From: Isoetes taiwanensis
Lineage: Eukaryota; Streptophyta; Lycopodiopsida; Isoetales; Isoetaceae
Reading direction: 5' to 3'
Length of the DNA stretch: 64,000 nucleotides
Assembly: GCA_021234155.1 (NCBI GenBank)
Contig: JAJEKV010000061.1
Location: forward strand, 7,735,013-7,799,012
In this document: in pieces, positions 25,230 to 36,600 of the stretch
Numbering within the stretch: the stretch's first letter is position 1
Layout of the letters: each line of letters begins with the position of its first letter
Notes under the pieces: model-generated
The model's input: the letters and a program-made list of their open reading frames with translations, nothing else
The model's database searches: none
Told to the model about the DNA's origin: nothing
Made by a program: the position numbers and the translations under genes

Positions 25230-25874
25230 TTCATAGATTATCTAACATTCTACTAAGGTTCTCTCAGATTCTACCAAGGTTCTCTAAGATTCTACCAAGG
25301 TTCTCTAAATTTTATAAGATTCCTTAGATTTTCCAAGATTTTATGAAGATCCCCTTAGATTCTCTTAGATTCATTTAGATTTTATGAGATTGCCCTAGGT
25401 TCCCTTACATTATATGAGATTCAAAGAGATTCTATAAATATTCCCTTACATACTCTAAGATTTCATTAACATTTTCTTAGATTCCCTTAGATTTTATGAA
25501 GATTCCTTTAGATCCCCCAAATTTTAAGAGATTCCCTTAGGCTTGTAAATATTTTTCTAGATTCTCTTATATTTTATAAGATTTTCTTACATTTTATTAG
25601 ATTCTTCTGGATTCCTTTACATTCTAGAACTTTTTAGAACATTATAAGACTTTCTGGAACATTCTAAGACTTTCAATATATTCTAGAACTTTCTGGAAGT
25701 ATTTTCCTAGATTTCCTTACATTCCCGTAGATTCCCCTACATTCTAGAACATTCTAAAACTTATTAGAACAATTTCTGAAAGAATTTTCTTAGATCCCCA
25801 CTAGATTCTCTTATGTTCTAGAACTTTCTAGAAGATTCTAGAACTTTCTAGAGCCTTCTTGAACTAGCTAGAAT
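25230..25874. repeat. left-arm degenerate 10-bp repeat (TTCnnGAA type)
   Basis: A stretch dominated by variants of 'agattc', 'attctagaac' and 'tttctagaa' with approximate 10-bp periodicity. It mirrors 27275-27960 in the right arm and 28848-29130 in the third arm. Degeneracy increases toward the outside. Confidence 0.85.
25815..25874. promoter_or_regulatory. heat-shock-element array, left arm (10 of 12 pentamers perfect)
   Basis: Read in contiguous pentamers from 25815, the sequence alternates nTTCn and nGAAn: gTTCt, aGAAc, tTTCt, aGAAg, aTTCt, aGAAc, tTTCt, (agagc), cTTCt, tGAAc, (tagct), aGAAt. Alternating inverted nGAAn units are the binding site of trimeric heat-shock factors, and three are usually enough. 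Binding here is inferred; the match could be a by-product of a 10-bp repeat unit. Confidence 0.6.
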
Positions 25875-25938
25875 ACTATTTTATCTTAATGGCAATATTA
25901 CCCTTAAGTATATTTGAAACATAAATTATTCATTGAAT

Positions 25939-26003
25939 TAATGCTTGGTCTAGTGGTTAGAGTGGGGGTTTAGGGGTTGAGGACGGTTCAAATCCCCCAA
26001 TAA
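25939..26003 (+). other. tRNA-like module (box A/box B), left arm
   Basis: Box A TGGTCTAGTGG (25946-25956) matches TRGYNNARNNGG, and box B GTTCAAATC (25986-25994) matches GWTCRANNC, with tRNA-like spacing. The D-arm region resembles plant tRNA-Gly/Asp/Glu. The acceptor stem does not pair well, so this is a tRNA-derived pol III promoter module, not a functional tRNA. Confidence 0.6.
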
Positions 26004-26099
26004 CATAAAAATTTTAAAAGCCTTTCCTTAAGGGGAAAGCATTCAACATGAGCCTTAGGATCTTAGACTCGATCAGCGATCAAGATCTCACCATATAAA

Positions 26100-26450
26100 A
26101 GCAATATGAGCCGTAGGATGCGGTCACATATAATTCCCAAAGTCATGTGGACCGTAGGATATGTGCCAAGCCACCTGGCCGTAGGATCTCTGGATCGACG
26201 ATCGGGATCAAATCAACATGGACCGAGTAGGATCGTTACATATAGTCTATATAAGAACCCTCAACCCATCGGGCCTTAGGATACGTCCCAAAGCCCGTGA
26301 GCGTAGGATCACCGGATCCATCGATCGGGATCGATCAATCGGGACCGTAGGATCGTGTCTATATGGGATGTATGTAAATTCCCAAACCATCGGGCGTAGG
26401 ATCGTCCCAAAGCCCGTGAGCCGTCGGATCTCGATGCGGTCGGTTCAATG
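26100..26450 (+). repeat. CCGTAGGATC-rich subrepeats, left arm
   Basis: At least eight occurrences of CGTAGGATC or a one-base variant occur within units of roughly 100-125 bp. The units also share 'tcccaaagcccgtgag' and 'cgatcgggatc'. The inverse motif GATCCTACGG recurs through 26620-27000 and 28420-28640. Confidence 0.8.
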
Positions 26451-26477
26451 GGACAAACATAAGAACATATATATGTT

Positions 26478-26565
<88 letters not shown>

Positions 26566-26599
26566 AACATATATATGTTCTTATGTTTGTCCCATTGAA
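26444..26599. repeat. central palindrome with (TA)n loop
   Basis: The flanks of the (TA)n run (26480-26563) are near-perfect inverted repeats: 'ttcaatgggacaaacataag' on the left is matched by its complement on the right, ending GTCCCATTGAA. The unit would fold into one long hairpin and is the axis of symmetry of the whole element. Confidence 0.9.
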
Positions 26600-26998
26600 T
26601 CCCCATTATCCCGAAAGATCCTACGCTCACGGCTTTGGGACGATCCTACGCCCGCATGGCTTGGGAGTTTACATACGCTCATATAGACGCGATCCCTACG
26701 GCCCAAAGTTGATCCGATCTCGACAAAATCATCCGAGATCCCTACGACCACGCTAAGCTTGGCACATATCTTACGGTCCACATGGCTATGTTCTTATGTT
26801 TGTCCCATTGAATCTGACCGTTGATCTAAGATCCTACGGCTCACGTGGCTTTGGGCCGTATCCTACGCCCGTGATGGTTTGGGAGTTTACATACGACTCA
26901 TATAGACACCATCCTACGGTCAAAGTTGATTCGATCACGGCCGATCCGAGATCTTCACGGCTCACGTTGTTTGGCACATATCTTACGGTCCACATGGC
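26573..26998 (+). repeat. tandem duplication of about 210 bp in the right arm
   Basis: Two direct copies begin 'atgttcttatgtttgtccca' (26573 and 26787) and end near 'acggtccacatggct'. The left arm has only one clear counterpart, so the arms are unequal. A third copy starts the extra right arm at about 28383. Confidence 0.85.
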
Positions 26999-27138
26999 TT
27001 TGGGAATTATATGTAATAGATCCTATGGCTCATATTGCTTTTATATGATGAGATCTTGATCGTTGATTGAGTCTAAGATCCTATGGCTCATGTTGAATGC
27101 TCATCCCTTAAGGAAAGGCTTTTAAAATTTTTTATGTT

Positions 27139-27204
27139 ATTGGGGGAATTCGAACCCTGGTCCTCAACCCCCAAACCCCACTCTAACCACTAGACCAAGC
27201 ATTA
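27139..27204 (-). other. tRNA-like module (box A/box B), right arm
   Basis: The minus strand carries TGGTCTAGTGG, then 'gaccagGGTTCGAATTCCCC'. It is the inverted counterpart of 25939-26003, and the longer T-arm-like stem is better preserved here. Confidence 0.6.
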
Positions 27205-27274
27205 ATTCCATGAAGAATTTATGTTTCAAATATACTTAAGGGTAATGTCTCATTAAGATAAAATAGACTATAAC

Positions 27275-27354
27275 ATTCTAGCTAGTTCAAGAAAGTTCTA
27301 GAATGTTCTGGAAGGCTCTAGAAAGTTCTAGAATCTTCTAGAAAGTTCTAGAAC
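27275..27354. promoter_or_regulatory. heat-shock-element array, right arm (14 of 16 pentamers perfect)
   Basis: Contiguous pentamers from 27275 read aTTCt, (agcta), gTTCa, aGAAa, gTTCt, aGAAt, gTTCt, gGAAg, (gctct), aGAAa, gTTCt, aGAAt, cTTCt, aGAAa, gTTCt, aGAAc. This is a long uninterrupted-register run of the heat-shock-factor consensus. It lies in the mirror position of 25815-25874. Confidence 0.6.
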
Positions 27355-27763
27355 ATAAGAGAATCTAAGGGGGATCTAAGAAAACTCTTCCAGAAAGTTC
27401 CAAATTGTTCTAATAAGTTTAGAATGTTCTAGAATGTAGGGGAATCTATGGGAATGTAAGGAAATCTAGGGAAATACTTCCTAAAAGTTCTAGAATATTT
27501 TGAAAGTCTTAGTATGTTTCCTTTAAAAGTCTTAGAATGTTCTAAAAATTCTAGAATGTAAAGGAAAACTGTGAGAATCTAATAGAATGTAAGAAAATTT
27601 TATAAAATATAAGAGAATCTAGGGGATCTAAGAAAATTCTTCGTAAAGTTCCAAATTGTTCTAATAAGATTTAGAATGTTCTAGAATGTGGGGAATCTAT
27701 GGGAATGTAAGGAAATCTAGGGAAATACTTCCAGGAAAGTTCTAGGATGTTTTGAAAGTTTTC

Positions 27764-27808
27764 AGAATGTTCCGTAAAGTTCTAGAATGTTCTAGAAATT
27801 TCTAGAAT
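27764..27808. promoter_or_regulatory. heat-shock-element array, right arm, second cluster
   Basis: Nine pentamers in register (aGAAt, gTTCc, gtaaa, gTTCt, aGAAt, gTTCt, aGAAa, tTTCt, aGAAt); eight match the alternating consensus. Confidence 0.5.
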
Positions 27809-28702
27809 ATAAGGAATCTAGGAGAATTAAAGGGAATATAAGGAAATCTCATAAATTGTAAGAGAATCTAGGAAAATATTTACAAGTCTAATGCATTCTC
27901 TTAAAATCTAGTTGAATCTAAGGGAATATTCATAATATCTAATGGAATCTAAGAAAATCTTGATGTAATCTTAGAGTTTTTTTAAGATTTTGCAAAGAGC
28001 CACAATAGAATGTTCTAAAATGTTTCATAATAAAGGGGTACAATATAAATCTTGAAAAAAAAAAAAAATCCTATAGATGCTCGGGGAAGCTTTCACGAAA
28101 ATAGAAAGTGTTTTAGAATTGTTGCGCAGATCCAAAATAAATTATTTTAGAAGGTTCTAAATGCTCATGGGTAAGCACCTCAATAAAATCTAGGGGAATC
28201 TTCATGAATGCTAAATATAATACATAGAATGTTGAAGAATATAGAGGAATTACAAGAGAATCTCAGTAGAATCGTTGGTTACCTAGAACATGACAGGGCC
28301 TTGCATCGTAAGAACATGCTAAAACTGGAACAATGCGCCGTAGGACGCATTAATTTTCTTGTATATATCTATCTACTCTATATATGTTCTTATGTTTGTC
28401 GCGCTTATCCGGCCGTCCGTTCGAGATCCGACGGCTCTCGTGGGTTTGGGATGTATCCTACGGCCCAGATGGCCTGGGAGTTTATATATAATATGTGTAC
28501 CGCGGTGCTACGGTCCAGATTGATCTGATCCTGACCGTCGGTCCAAGATCCGACGGCTCATGTTGCTTTAGATATATCCTACACGATGCTACGGTCTAGA
28601 TTGATCATAATCCTTGGTCCAAAATCCTACGGCTCACATTGCATGCTCGGGCCTTGGTATGTTCAACGAATTTTAAGGAATGGCTTTTAAAATTTTTTAT
28701 GT

Positions 28703-28769
28703 TATTGGGGGGATTCGAACCCTAATCATTAACCCCCCAGCCCCCCATTCTAACCACTAGACCAAGCAT
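28703..28769 (-). other. tRNA-like module (box A/box B), third arm
   Basis: The minus strand has TGGTCTAGTGG and GGTTCGAATCCCC. Box B GTTCGAATC fits the consensus exactly. It is the third copy of the module in this element. Confidence 0.6.
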
Positions 28770-28935
28770 TAATTCTATGAATAATTTCTGTTTCAAATAT
28801 ACTTAAGGGTAATGTCCTAATTAAGATAAAATAGAATATAGCATTCTAGATAACTCTAGGATGTAGGGGAATCTTCGGGAATGTAAGGAAATCGGGAAAT
28901 ACTTCCAGAAAGTTCTAGGATGTTTTGAAAGTTTC

Positions 28936-28980
28936 AGAATGTTCCAGAAAGTTTTAGAATGTTCTAGAAATTTCTAGAAT
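28936..28980. promoter_or_regulatory. heat-shock-element array, third arm
   Basis: Nine pentamers in register (aGAAt, gTTCc, aGAAa, gtttt, aGAAt, gTTCt, aGAAa, tTTCt, aGAAt); eight match the consensus. It corresponds to 27764-27808. The counterpart of 27275-27354 is deleted in this arm. Confidence 0.5.
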
Positions 28981-29551
28981 GAAAGGGAATCTAGGGGAAT
29001 TAAAGGGAATCTAAGGAAATCTCATAAATTGTAAGGGAATCTAGGAAGATATTTACAAGCCTAAAGGAATCTCTTAAAATCTAGTTGAATCTAAGGGAAT
29101 TTTCATAATATCTAAGGGAATCTAAGAAAATCTTGATGAAATCTTAGAGTTTTTTTAAGATTTTGCAAAGAGCCACAATAGAATGTTCTAAAATGTTTCA
29201 TAATAAAGGTGTATAATATAAATCTTGAAAAAAAAATTGCTCTAGATGCTCAGGGTAAGCGCCTCAGTCTAAAAATAAAAAGTGTTTTAGAAATGTTGCA
29301 CAGATCCAAAATAGATTATTTTGGAAGGTTCTAAATGCTCATGGGTAAGCATCTCAATCAAAATAGAAAATTCTAAGAGAATCTAGGGGAATCTTCATGA
29401 ATGCTAAATATAGTACATAGAATATTGAAGAATATAGAGCAATCACAAGAGAATCTCAGTAGAATCATTGGTTACCTAGAGCATGACAAGGCCTTGCACC
29501 GTAAGAACATGCTAAAATTGGAACATGCATCATAGGACGCATTAAATTTCT

Positions 29552-29709
<158 letters not shown>

Positions 29710-29937
29710 AAAATTAACTGTTTCATTAATTTTGAATAGAATGGCAAATGTTTGCACACATCTTCTCCCTCACTATGTGTTCTATAACAGAATTAAAAAA
29801 CATGACATTTTGTCTTGGCACATCATAATAAGCTATTGGCCTTCTACTACTGGTTACAAAGTCATGGAGCAATGCAAAGGTTTTTATAGTACAAAATTTT
29901 GGAGGCGTGAAAAGCATATCTGCCTCCTGGGCTGAGG

Positions 29938-30566
29938 TAACCTCCATACCCATGTACGCGAATGACTTTCTCAAGTGTCGACGCTGCATCTGATGGTACT
30001 GCATACCATGTTTTTGGAGCATCCATGTGTAAATAGTTCAAACAATAAAGTTCATATGGTCTTCAACATGCCAGGCAAACCAACTGAAAAGCATCACAAG
30101 GTACACCATTGGTGAAGTCACACTAGGAACCTCTTCAGGCATAAATTTCAGTAGAGAACCCGAAGAGCGTGCCACCTTGCGTGTATTCCAGGCCATGTCA
30201 GTCAATTCCATCCCTGCTACATCCAACTTCAGGCCCTCATTTTGTTTCCCAGGGTCATCGCCACCATACCTTCCTTTCTCTAGCTTATCATAATCTGGAA
30301 ATGCCAATCCTCATATGTCATTTGCATACTCCACAAATATGGGCTTGTCAATAGCTACCTTCCAAAACAAACTTTCTACAATAAATGGGTTTGGTACTTC
30401 ACATGCTCCCAGGTGACTGCGAGAAAAAAGCTTCGCCTTTGCCTCAAATTCTTCAACGGTGTAATATTCTCCACTCTCCCAAACATGCTTTCTAGCAAAA
30501 GCTTGGATTCCTGCTCTTGACCTTTCGGGGTTCCACCCAAGTTGTTGTTTCCTAGTAGTGAATGTG
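29938..30566 (-). pseudogene. JmjC histone demethylase fragment (REF6/ELF6-like)
   Basis: Minus-strand reading from 30566: NATFTTRKQQLGW, VWESGEYYTVEEFEAKAK, ESLFWKVAIDKPIFVEYAND, a stop, then [59 protein letters not shown] two-base insertion near 30055 shifts the frame, after which [16 protein letters not shown] and [11 protein letters not shown] follow. These are the core of the JmjC domain of plant KDM4-type H3K27 demethylases. The HVE metal ligands and the Lys of KTWY that binds 2-oxoglutarate are visible. The C-terminal half, the second iron-binding His and the zinc fingers are absent. One in-frame stop and one frameshift make it a pseudogene, and the intact boundary between exon-like blocks argues for a relic of a genomic or retro copy. 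Upstream frames to about 30790 may include a decayed JmjN segment. Confidence 0.85.
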
Positions 30567-30790
30567 GCATTTGTTTTTAATGTTTATGTGTGCCTGAGAG
30601 ATTTTAGACGACAACAAAGATCCATTCATAGTACGCCCTTGGTTTGGAGGCCCATTCATATAGCATGCAGGAGGAATGGAAGTACCATGAGCAGAAGATA
30701 TTTCAGCTTCTTTGAATACGCTCGGAAAGTTGTTCAAAATAGAAATAACACTCAGGGAGGAGTTGATTAGAAATAATGGCATCCTTGGAA

Positions 30791-33700
30791 GACGTCTCAA
30801 AGGGAGCTTTCAAATGTCGATTTAATTTATAGGCGACATGGGGAGATGAGTCAGAGCTAACGGACCCAAACTCCGTAGTGTTCTTTCCAGTCTGCCTTCA
30901 GATCTACGTGGTCACTTACAGGCCGAAACAGCAATCTGCAAGCACAAAGATCCATATTCTAAGAATTTGAATCAGATGTGACTTACCTGTCTAATAACAG
31001 ATAACTGAGGTTCGATTTAAACAAACACCAATTGAAGCGTTGCCACCAAAGCACCAACTTTGTCACCAAGATTGGAAATCCACACTAACATGCATCTCTT
31101 CCTCCAAAAGCTCCATGCATCACTATATAAACTAGTGACAGACAACCACAATCCCCTCTACAACAAATCAGCAGAAGGAAACTCAGTCGAACCCTAAGTG
31201 ATTTATTGAGCAAGATATGAATTAGTTCAATCTATCTTTTTATATCTACAATAATATTTACTTATGCTCAATGATGACACATAGAATTACGGCATGCACA
31301 ATGATTTATAAAGTTGTATCATTCAGTTATGTGTTATTTATTCTTCCATTGACATAAATGATTCTCCACACCCTAAAGTATGATTAGCGAGTTCATGATT
31401 CCATGCACATCCATCTACATCTAACACACATGCAAACTTCATGATTCCATGCACATCCATCTACGTCTAACACATATGCAAACGTGTTTCATACACACAC
31501 AAATTCTATCATTACATGGATCTAGATCTTTCCCAAAACCAAAGTCCTAGAGTAAATAAAAAAATGCCTGCATGCACTCTAACATATCTACATATTCCAT
31601 TCCATCTATACATGCCATCTGAGTACAGCCTATACATTTCATTCACCCTATGCATTCCACAATATATACTATTCCATGCGCCATGATTAATGCCCGGCAT
31701 TGCCCGGCAAGCGTTTCTAGTATTTAATGGTTTAGATATTTATTAATGAACTTGACAATGTTTTTTGAATTTTTATTATTTTTTCAGCATCTCCCATAAT
31801 ACACAAAAACAAAGCAACATCTCCATAATACACCATAACAAAGCAACATCTCCATAATGTTCTAATTATTTCGTTTGGTATTTGAGGCCCGTATTTCATA
31901 TGGGATGGAAATTTTTTTTTTTCTTGTTCTATGCATGGTATGAGAATGGAAGGATAAGAATGGACGCCTCTTTCTTCTTTCGGCAGGGGCGGCAAGGGAT
32001 CCGAGTGGGGCGGCCTTCCATGCAGAGTTTCCGGCTGAAGTTGCTTCACTTCTTGAAATTAGAGGCCGGGCTAAAGAGTATTAGACCAGATAGGGCTGCT
32101 GATAATACAGGGGCGGGCTTGTTGGTGATAATACAGGGGCGGCCTTCTTGCTGCTGGTGATAATATGGGGCTGTAATCGCTGTTGGCAAGGCAAGGCACA
32201 GACACAGCCTGGTTTGCCGGCACTCTGGTTTGTAAAGAGGAGAGGTGAATCGGCCTTGGATCTTGCTTCTGTTATGTGTTTTGGATTGTTGTTGGTGATT
32301 CCGGCATTAGGAGAGATTTGTTGATAGTGGGAGCTTCTGGGTGGGAAGAGACGTTTTGGGCTCTGTTGTTTCTGTTGTTCTTTCTCTTGTTTGAGGGTCG
32401 GATGAGGCCAAATAGTGTCTGATAGGCCAGATAGTGTCGAAGATGACCAGGGGAGCATTTTGATTGTTAGAGGGAGCATTCTGAGTGCAAGAGAGAGCGT
32501 TGGTGGCTTCCAGAAGCGAGGCTGTCAAAGAACGTCGTGATCCTTGTTGAAGAAGTTGCGATTTTTTTTTCTGTGTGGGGCTCTGCTTTGTGTATGGTTT
32601 AGAATGGCATGTATATATTTGTGAAGATAAATATGGAATATATGTGAATATTTGTACATTGGATAGTGACCTTAGATTTTGGCTTTCGTTTTGTTTATTC
32701 AAATATCATGGGGCGTTGATGGGGTATAATATGTGGAATATACCCTTCATCAACGGTCCCCTGAGTGCCCACACAAAAAACCCATAAAGAACGGAAAATA
32801 AAGAAAATAGTATGCATAATACACCAAAACAAAAATTTAATAATAGGCCTAATGTAAGAATTAAATTTAGCATTAGTGTAAAAACTAAATTTCTTTAAAA
32901 CATTTAAATTCGTATCTTAGCAAGAAAGGTTGCAAACAAGAGCTTGAGTATTTTAGTTTTTGGGTTCATATACGACTCCACCTACCACATCGATACCAGA
33001 AGGCTACTGCATGGTGTTCATTGAGAAAGTTATTGTAGCTACTAGTACCGAGTTGCCTTTACGAAAACTTGAAATCCTTACCGTGAAAGAAGCTCGAGAA
33101 GCATGACTGAATTTCCAGCTCTCAAAAGCTACGTGGCGCTGTCGTGGAAGCAATGAGCAACTTTACAACGTTGCCCACCCTTAAATAGGCCTTCAACCCT
33201 TCCAATTAAGGGGATTTTCTTAGGAGCCATTATTTAGAATTAAATTTTCATCTAAGATAACCCTGTATAATTAAAATGCTATTTTTTTTTTAAATATTTA
33301 AAGAAAGTTTTACATTGAAATTAATTAAATGATTACGTTCATGTTTGATTAAAATATTTTTATTTCATCAATAATAAATTATTTAATAGTTATTATTAAA
33401 CCAATAACTTTATATCATTTAATTAGTTTCAACCTAAGACCTTCTTTAAAGTATTTTTAAAAGTGTAAAAGTTTGTAAATTGTGAAATTCTAATAATAGT
33501 TTTAAGTCAATTGCTTATCAAGCTATCAAATTTCATTTAATTATCATGATTGCTAAATCTTGAATCTGTTAAATCAATAAAAATTGAAATTTTTATATTC
33601 TTGAAATGTCTAATTCTAAATAGATTCAAATAAAAATTAGTTTAAAAATCAAGTTTATTCTTTGATAACCATTATAGTTTTAATTTAAAGATAAACTTAT

Positions 33701-33940
33701 AAAAATTATAACAATCAAGAAGAATCACACAATACATATATTCTTATAATGGCGTTCTTGAAGTGTTATCTATTAAATCTGAATAAGTTCAAATTTTGTT
33801 GAATATGTCATTAATATTTTGTTAACGAGTTCTCTTGATAAGGACCTTCTCTGAATATAGTTGTATATTTATTTATTTGTGTTTGTTATATATTTACTAT
33901 CTTATCTACTATTGGGTTTTATCAAAAAAATACTTGGATA
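30791..33940. other. no gene recognised; repeats
   Basis: AT-rich sequence. A 44-48-bp tandem duplication lies at about 31397-31490 ('gattccatgcacatccatct' twice). The segment from about 31865 to at least 32000 matches 56045-56290: 'aattatttcgtttggtattt' and 'tatgcatggtttgagaa' are shared, then 'ggaaggataagaa'. It is therefore a dispersed repeat. Antisense open frames at 32081-32702 are low-complexity and unsupported. Confidence 0.5.
31865..32000 (+). repeat. dispersed repeat, copy 1 (second copy 56045-56290)
   Basis: It shares 'aattatttcgtttggtattt', a '(t)nCTTGTT' segment, 'atgcatggt.tgagaat.gaa' and 'ggataagaa' in the same order with 56045-56260, where about 100 extra bases intervene. The full limits and class are unknown. 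Confidence 0.65.
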
Positions 33941-34317
33941 TGTGTTGAAGAAGGTTAGTAAATTTAATCAATACCCTCAACTCAATAATTGATTAAAATT
34001 AATGAATGTGGTTGTCAGTTGTTTCGCGAAGAAGAAAAAACGAGTAGCAAAAATCTAACAAGATATGTGTTGAAGAAGGTTAGTAAATTTAACCAATATC
34101 CCTCAACTCAATGATTGATTAAAATTAACGAATGTGGTTATCATTTGTTTGGCGAAGAAGGAAAAACGAGTAGCAAAAATCTAACAAGATATGTGTTGAA
34201 GAAGGTTAGTAAATTTAATCGATATCCCTTAACTCACTCAATAATTGATTAAAATTAATGAATCTGGTTGTCATTTGTTTGGCGAAGAAGGAAAAATGAG
34301 TAACGAAAATCTAACAA
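33941..34317 (+). repeat. three tandem copies, unit 125-126 bp
   Basis: Copies start with TGTGTTGAAGAAGG at 33941, 34066 and 34192. Each contains 'cctcaactca' or 'cccttaactca', 'gattaaaatta' and 'ggcgaagaaggaaaaa', ending 'aatctaaca'. Near-identity of the units indicates recent amplification. The unit has no conserved open frame. Confidence 0.9.
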
Positions 34318-34920
34318 TCACGTACATGAGAGCAAGCTCTTGTTTGTCAATTTTCCATTCGAGTTCCAGCAAAATCCACTGAGCTGGCTAATCAATTATT
34401 CTACTACTTTTTTATAGAATATTATTTTTGTTATGGTGTGTGCTACAGCAGAATATATTCCTAAGATTGAGTTGAATAGCATCAAAGATGAGGATAGAAG
34501 TTGAGATTAAATTTCAAGAGATGGAACATGCTGATATTTGTGTCACTGAATAGTCTAAAAGAGATGGAAGACGTAGATTAGATATACATTTATACAAAGA
34601 ATTAAAAAAATGACAAAGATAGGCAGATCATAGAACTTTGGTAGCTTGCTTGATACTTTTGGGGCTTCATATTTCAGTTAAGTAGGGAAATTATGGTAGA
34701 CAAATAGTACAATGGAGCAACTATGGGGGAGATGGATGCGCCCTAAGGTTTCTGCCGGAGGCTGCTTTACGTTTGTGTTCATATCTTGAGCTACAGACAT
34801 CGGATTACGGTGTTTTTTGGCTCTTTGGAAAGTTGATTCAGAGATCTTTCCAACCGTGTGTGGCATTGCAGGTTTTAGATTCCGACTGATAGCCTTTTTG
34901 GCCCTGACAGTTTCGGCTCT

Positions 34921-36600
34921 ATGGCGTCAACTTCCATGCTGCCTGCAAAACCTCATGTATCCATGCTGGTCCAGGGGGCAAATTTGGCATTGCATGTTAA
35001 CCCTTTGGCTTATAGTGAGAATGTCTTTCAAGACGGTGATTTTCCTGCATTGGCACCCTCGGCTGGTGCACCGAATAGTACAAGTGTTTTGAATAGCGGT
35101 AATGCTTCTGTGGATGGTGCCTCGGCGCCAGCTGGTGCCAATTCTAACAAAGATCAGTCCCGTCCACTTCCTTGGAGGTCCTCAACTTCTGGAGTAAATG
35201 CTAGCAGGGAGCGCTTTAGTGATTGGATCAAGAAGGACTTGTCATCAACTACGTCTGTTGTATGTATTGCTACAGTTATTGATGTGATGATTCAGGATAA
35301 TAAAAGAGATCTCAGTAATCTTTTGGGTGAGTTGCGAGCAAAGGAGACTCAGTTGAAGCTTCAGTTACCTCCTGTTGAAGTTTTCTATCAGCCTGAAATG
35401 TGTAATAATACTCTTCAAGCGTCTGGGTACAATGTGGTCGAGATTGATCATGACTTACACAAGAAGTGTATTAGTAACTTGTCAGTGCGGTTGGTCAATA
35501 TACTGAAGCATTTCTTGACATTAGGAAGCTTGGCTGGTCATCTTCGGAGATTAGGGTTGCCACCTTATCATACTTTAAAGATGCTGGATAAGAAGTTCTT
35601 TTTGATCGTTTTTTATGATGTTGTGGCTGTGGAGCAACTGGTGGCACGTGGTGTGGACCCAATGTGGAGTGATTATATTTTGTACCAGCCTTACTCGCCT
35701 GGATTTTTTCCTGGTACGACTCGTGCTCTTAGGATGCCATGTTGGTTTTCTATTCCTAATCATCCTCCCGATCTCTTGGTGCTAGAGCTTTTTATCAGTA
35801 TTGCTAATGGTCTGGGTACTCATCTGGCCCATTCTATTGTGTGCTAAAATTTGTGTCTCTCTTCCTTCTGGTCGCGGTCTTCCTAACTGTGTGGTTGTGA
35901 AAAGTGGCCTTATCTTTTCAAGTATGCTTTGCAATTGCTCAATGGCCCTCGGCTTGCTGATTTATTTTCTCAACTTGCTTTATTTGCAAATTTTAGCGGC
36001 TAAGAGAGATCCCGCAATGGTCCTTCTTCCTCTATGCCTCCTACCTCATTTGAGTCCCCTTTACCCTCTGTTGTCCCTTACGCCCAATGCTACTTGCTAC
36101 CTCTGTTGTTGCTACTTCATCTGCTGCTAAAACCACTATCCCACGTAAGATTGTGCATACCCCGCTTTAAGGATGCTAGGGCTAAGTTGAAGATCCGTGA
36201 ATTGCAAGAGCGGCATGAAAATGTTCAAGAGCATCATGAAAATGCCCAAGAGGGATGGACAAATGTTAATTGGAAAAGAGCTGCACTAATAAGGCTAGTC
36301 AACATGTGTCTCATGTCATGAGCAATTCGATAATTTGCATGGAAGGGTGGAGCAGAGAGGAGGCTCTCCCTTGCCCGGTTATCCAACAAAATAATGGGGG
36401 GGGGGGTTAGAGCAGAGAGGAGGCTCTCCCTCACCAAGTCTTTGAACAAAACAATGGAAGAGTGGAATGTAGAGGAGGCTCCCCTTGCCAATTTCCGGGG
36501 ACGAGGTGGGCTGACCTCCCTTGAGAACCATGCGAGATGGACATGGTTGATCTTTGGCTCTATTGGTATGGAGGTGGAACATAATATTTTGGCCACATGA
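34921..36600 (+). pseudogene. LINE ORF1 (DUF4283-like), frameshifted
   Basis: It opens MASTSMLPAKPHVSMLVQG and stays open to about 35845 (308 codons). A frameshift there separates it from later homologous blocks (CVVVKSG, LLNGP, ALFANF). Homology with 16081-17208 is clear: RALRMPCWFSIPNHPPDLL and LPPVEVFYQ. The end (36394-36600) is open in the final frame and finishes with TGA at 36598, overlapping the ORF2 start. Within this end, three imperfect copies of a roughly 60-bp unit ('agcagagaggaggctctccc') lie at 36351, 36411 and about 36470. ORF1 of plant LINEs binds element RNA; no zinc knuckle was recognised. Confidence 0.8.

Noticed and set aside
25230-25874. CRISPR-like or classical satellite array
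   Set aside because: The periodic repeats have no fixed spacers or constant unit length. The pattern is a degenerate 10-bp periodicity mirrored in the inverted arms.
25939-26003. Functional tRNA gene
   Set aside because: Box A and box B are good but the acceptor stem does not pair and the module occurs as part of a repeated element. It was kept only as a tRNA-derived module.
32081-32702. Minus-strand frames of 131-132 codons
   Set aside because: Gln/Ser/Pro-rich low-complexity sequence in a dispersed repeat; the two frames overlap and neither has a motif.
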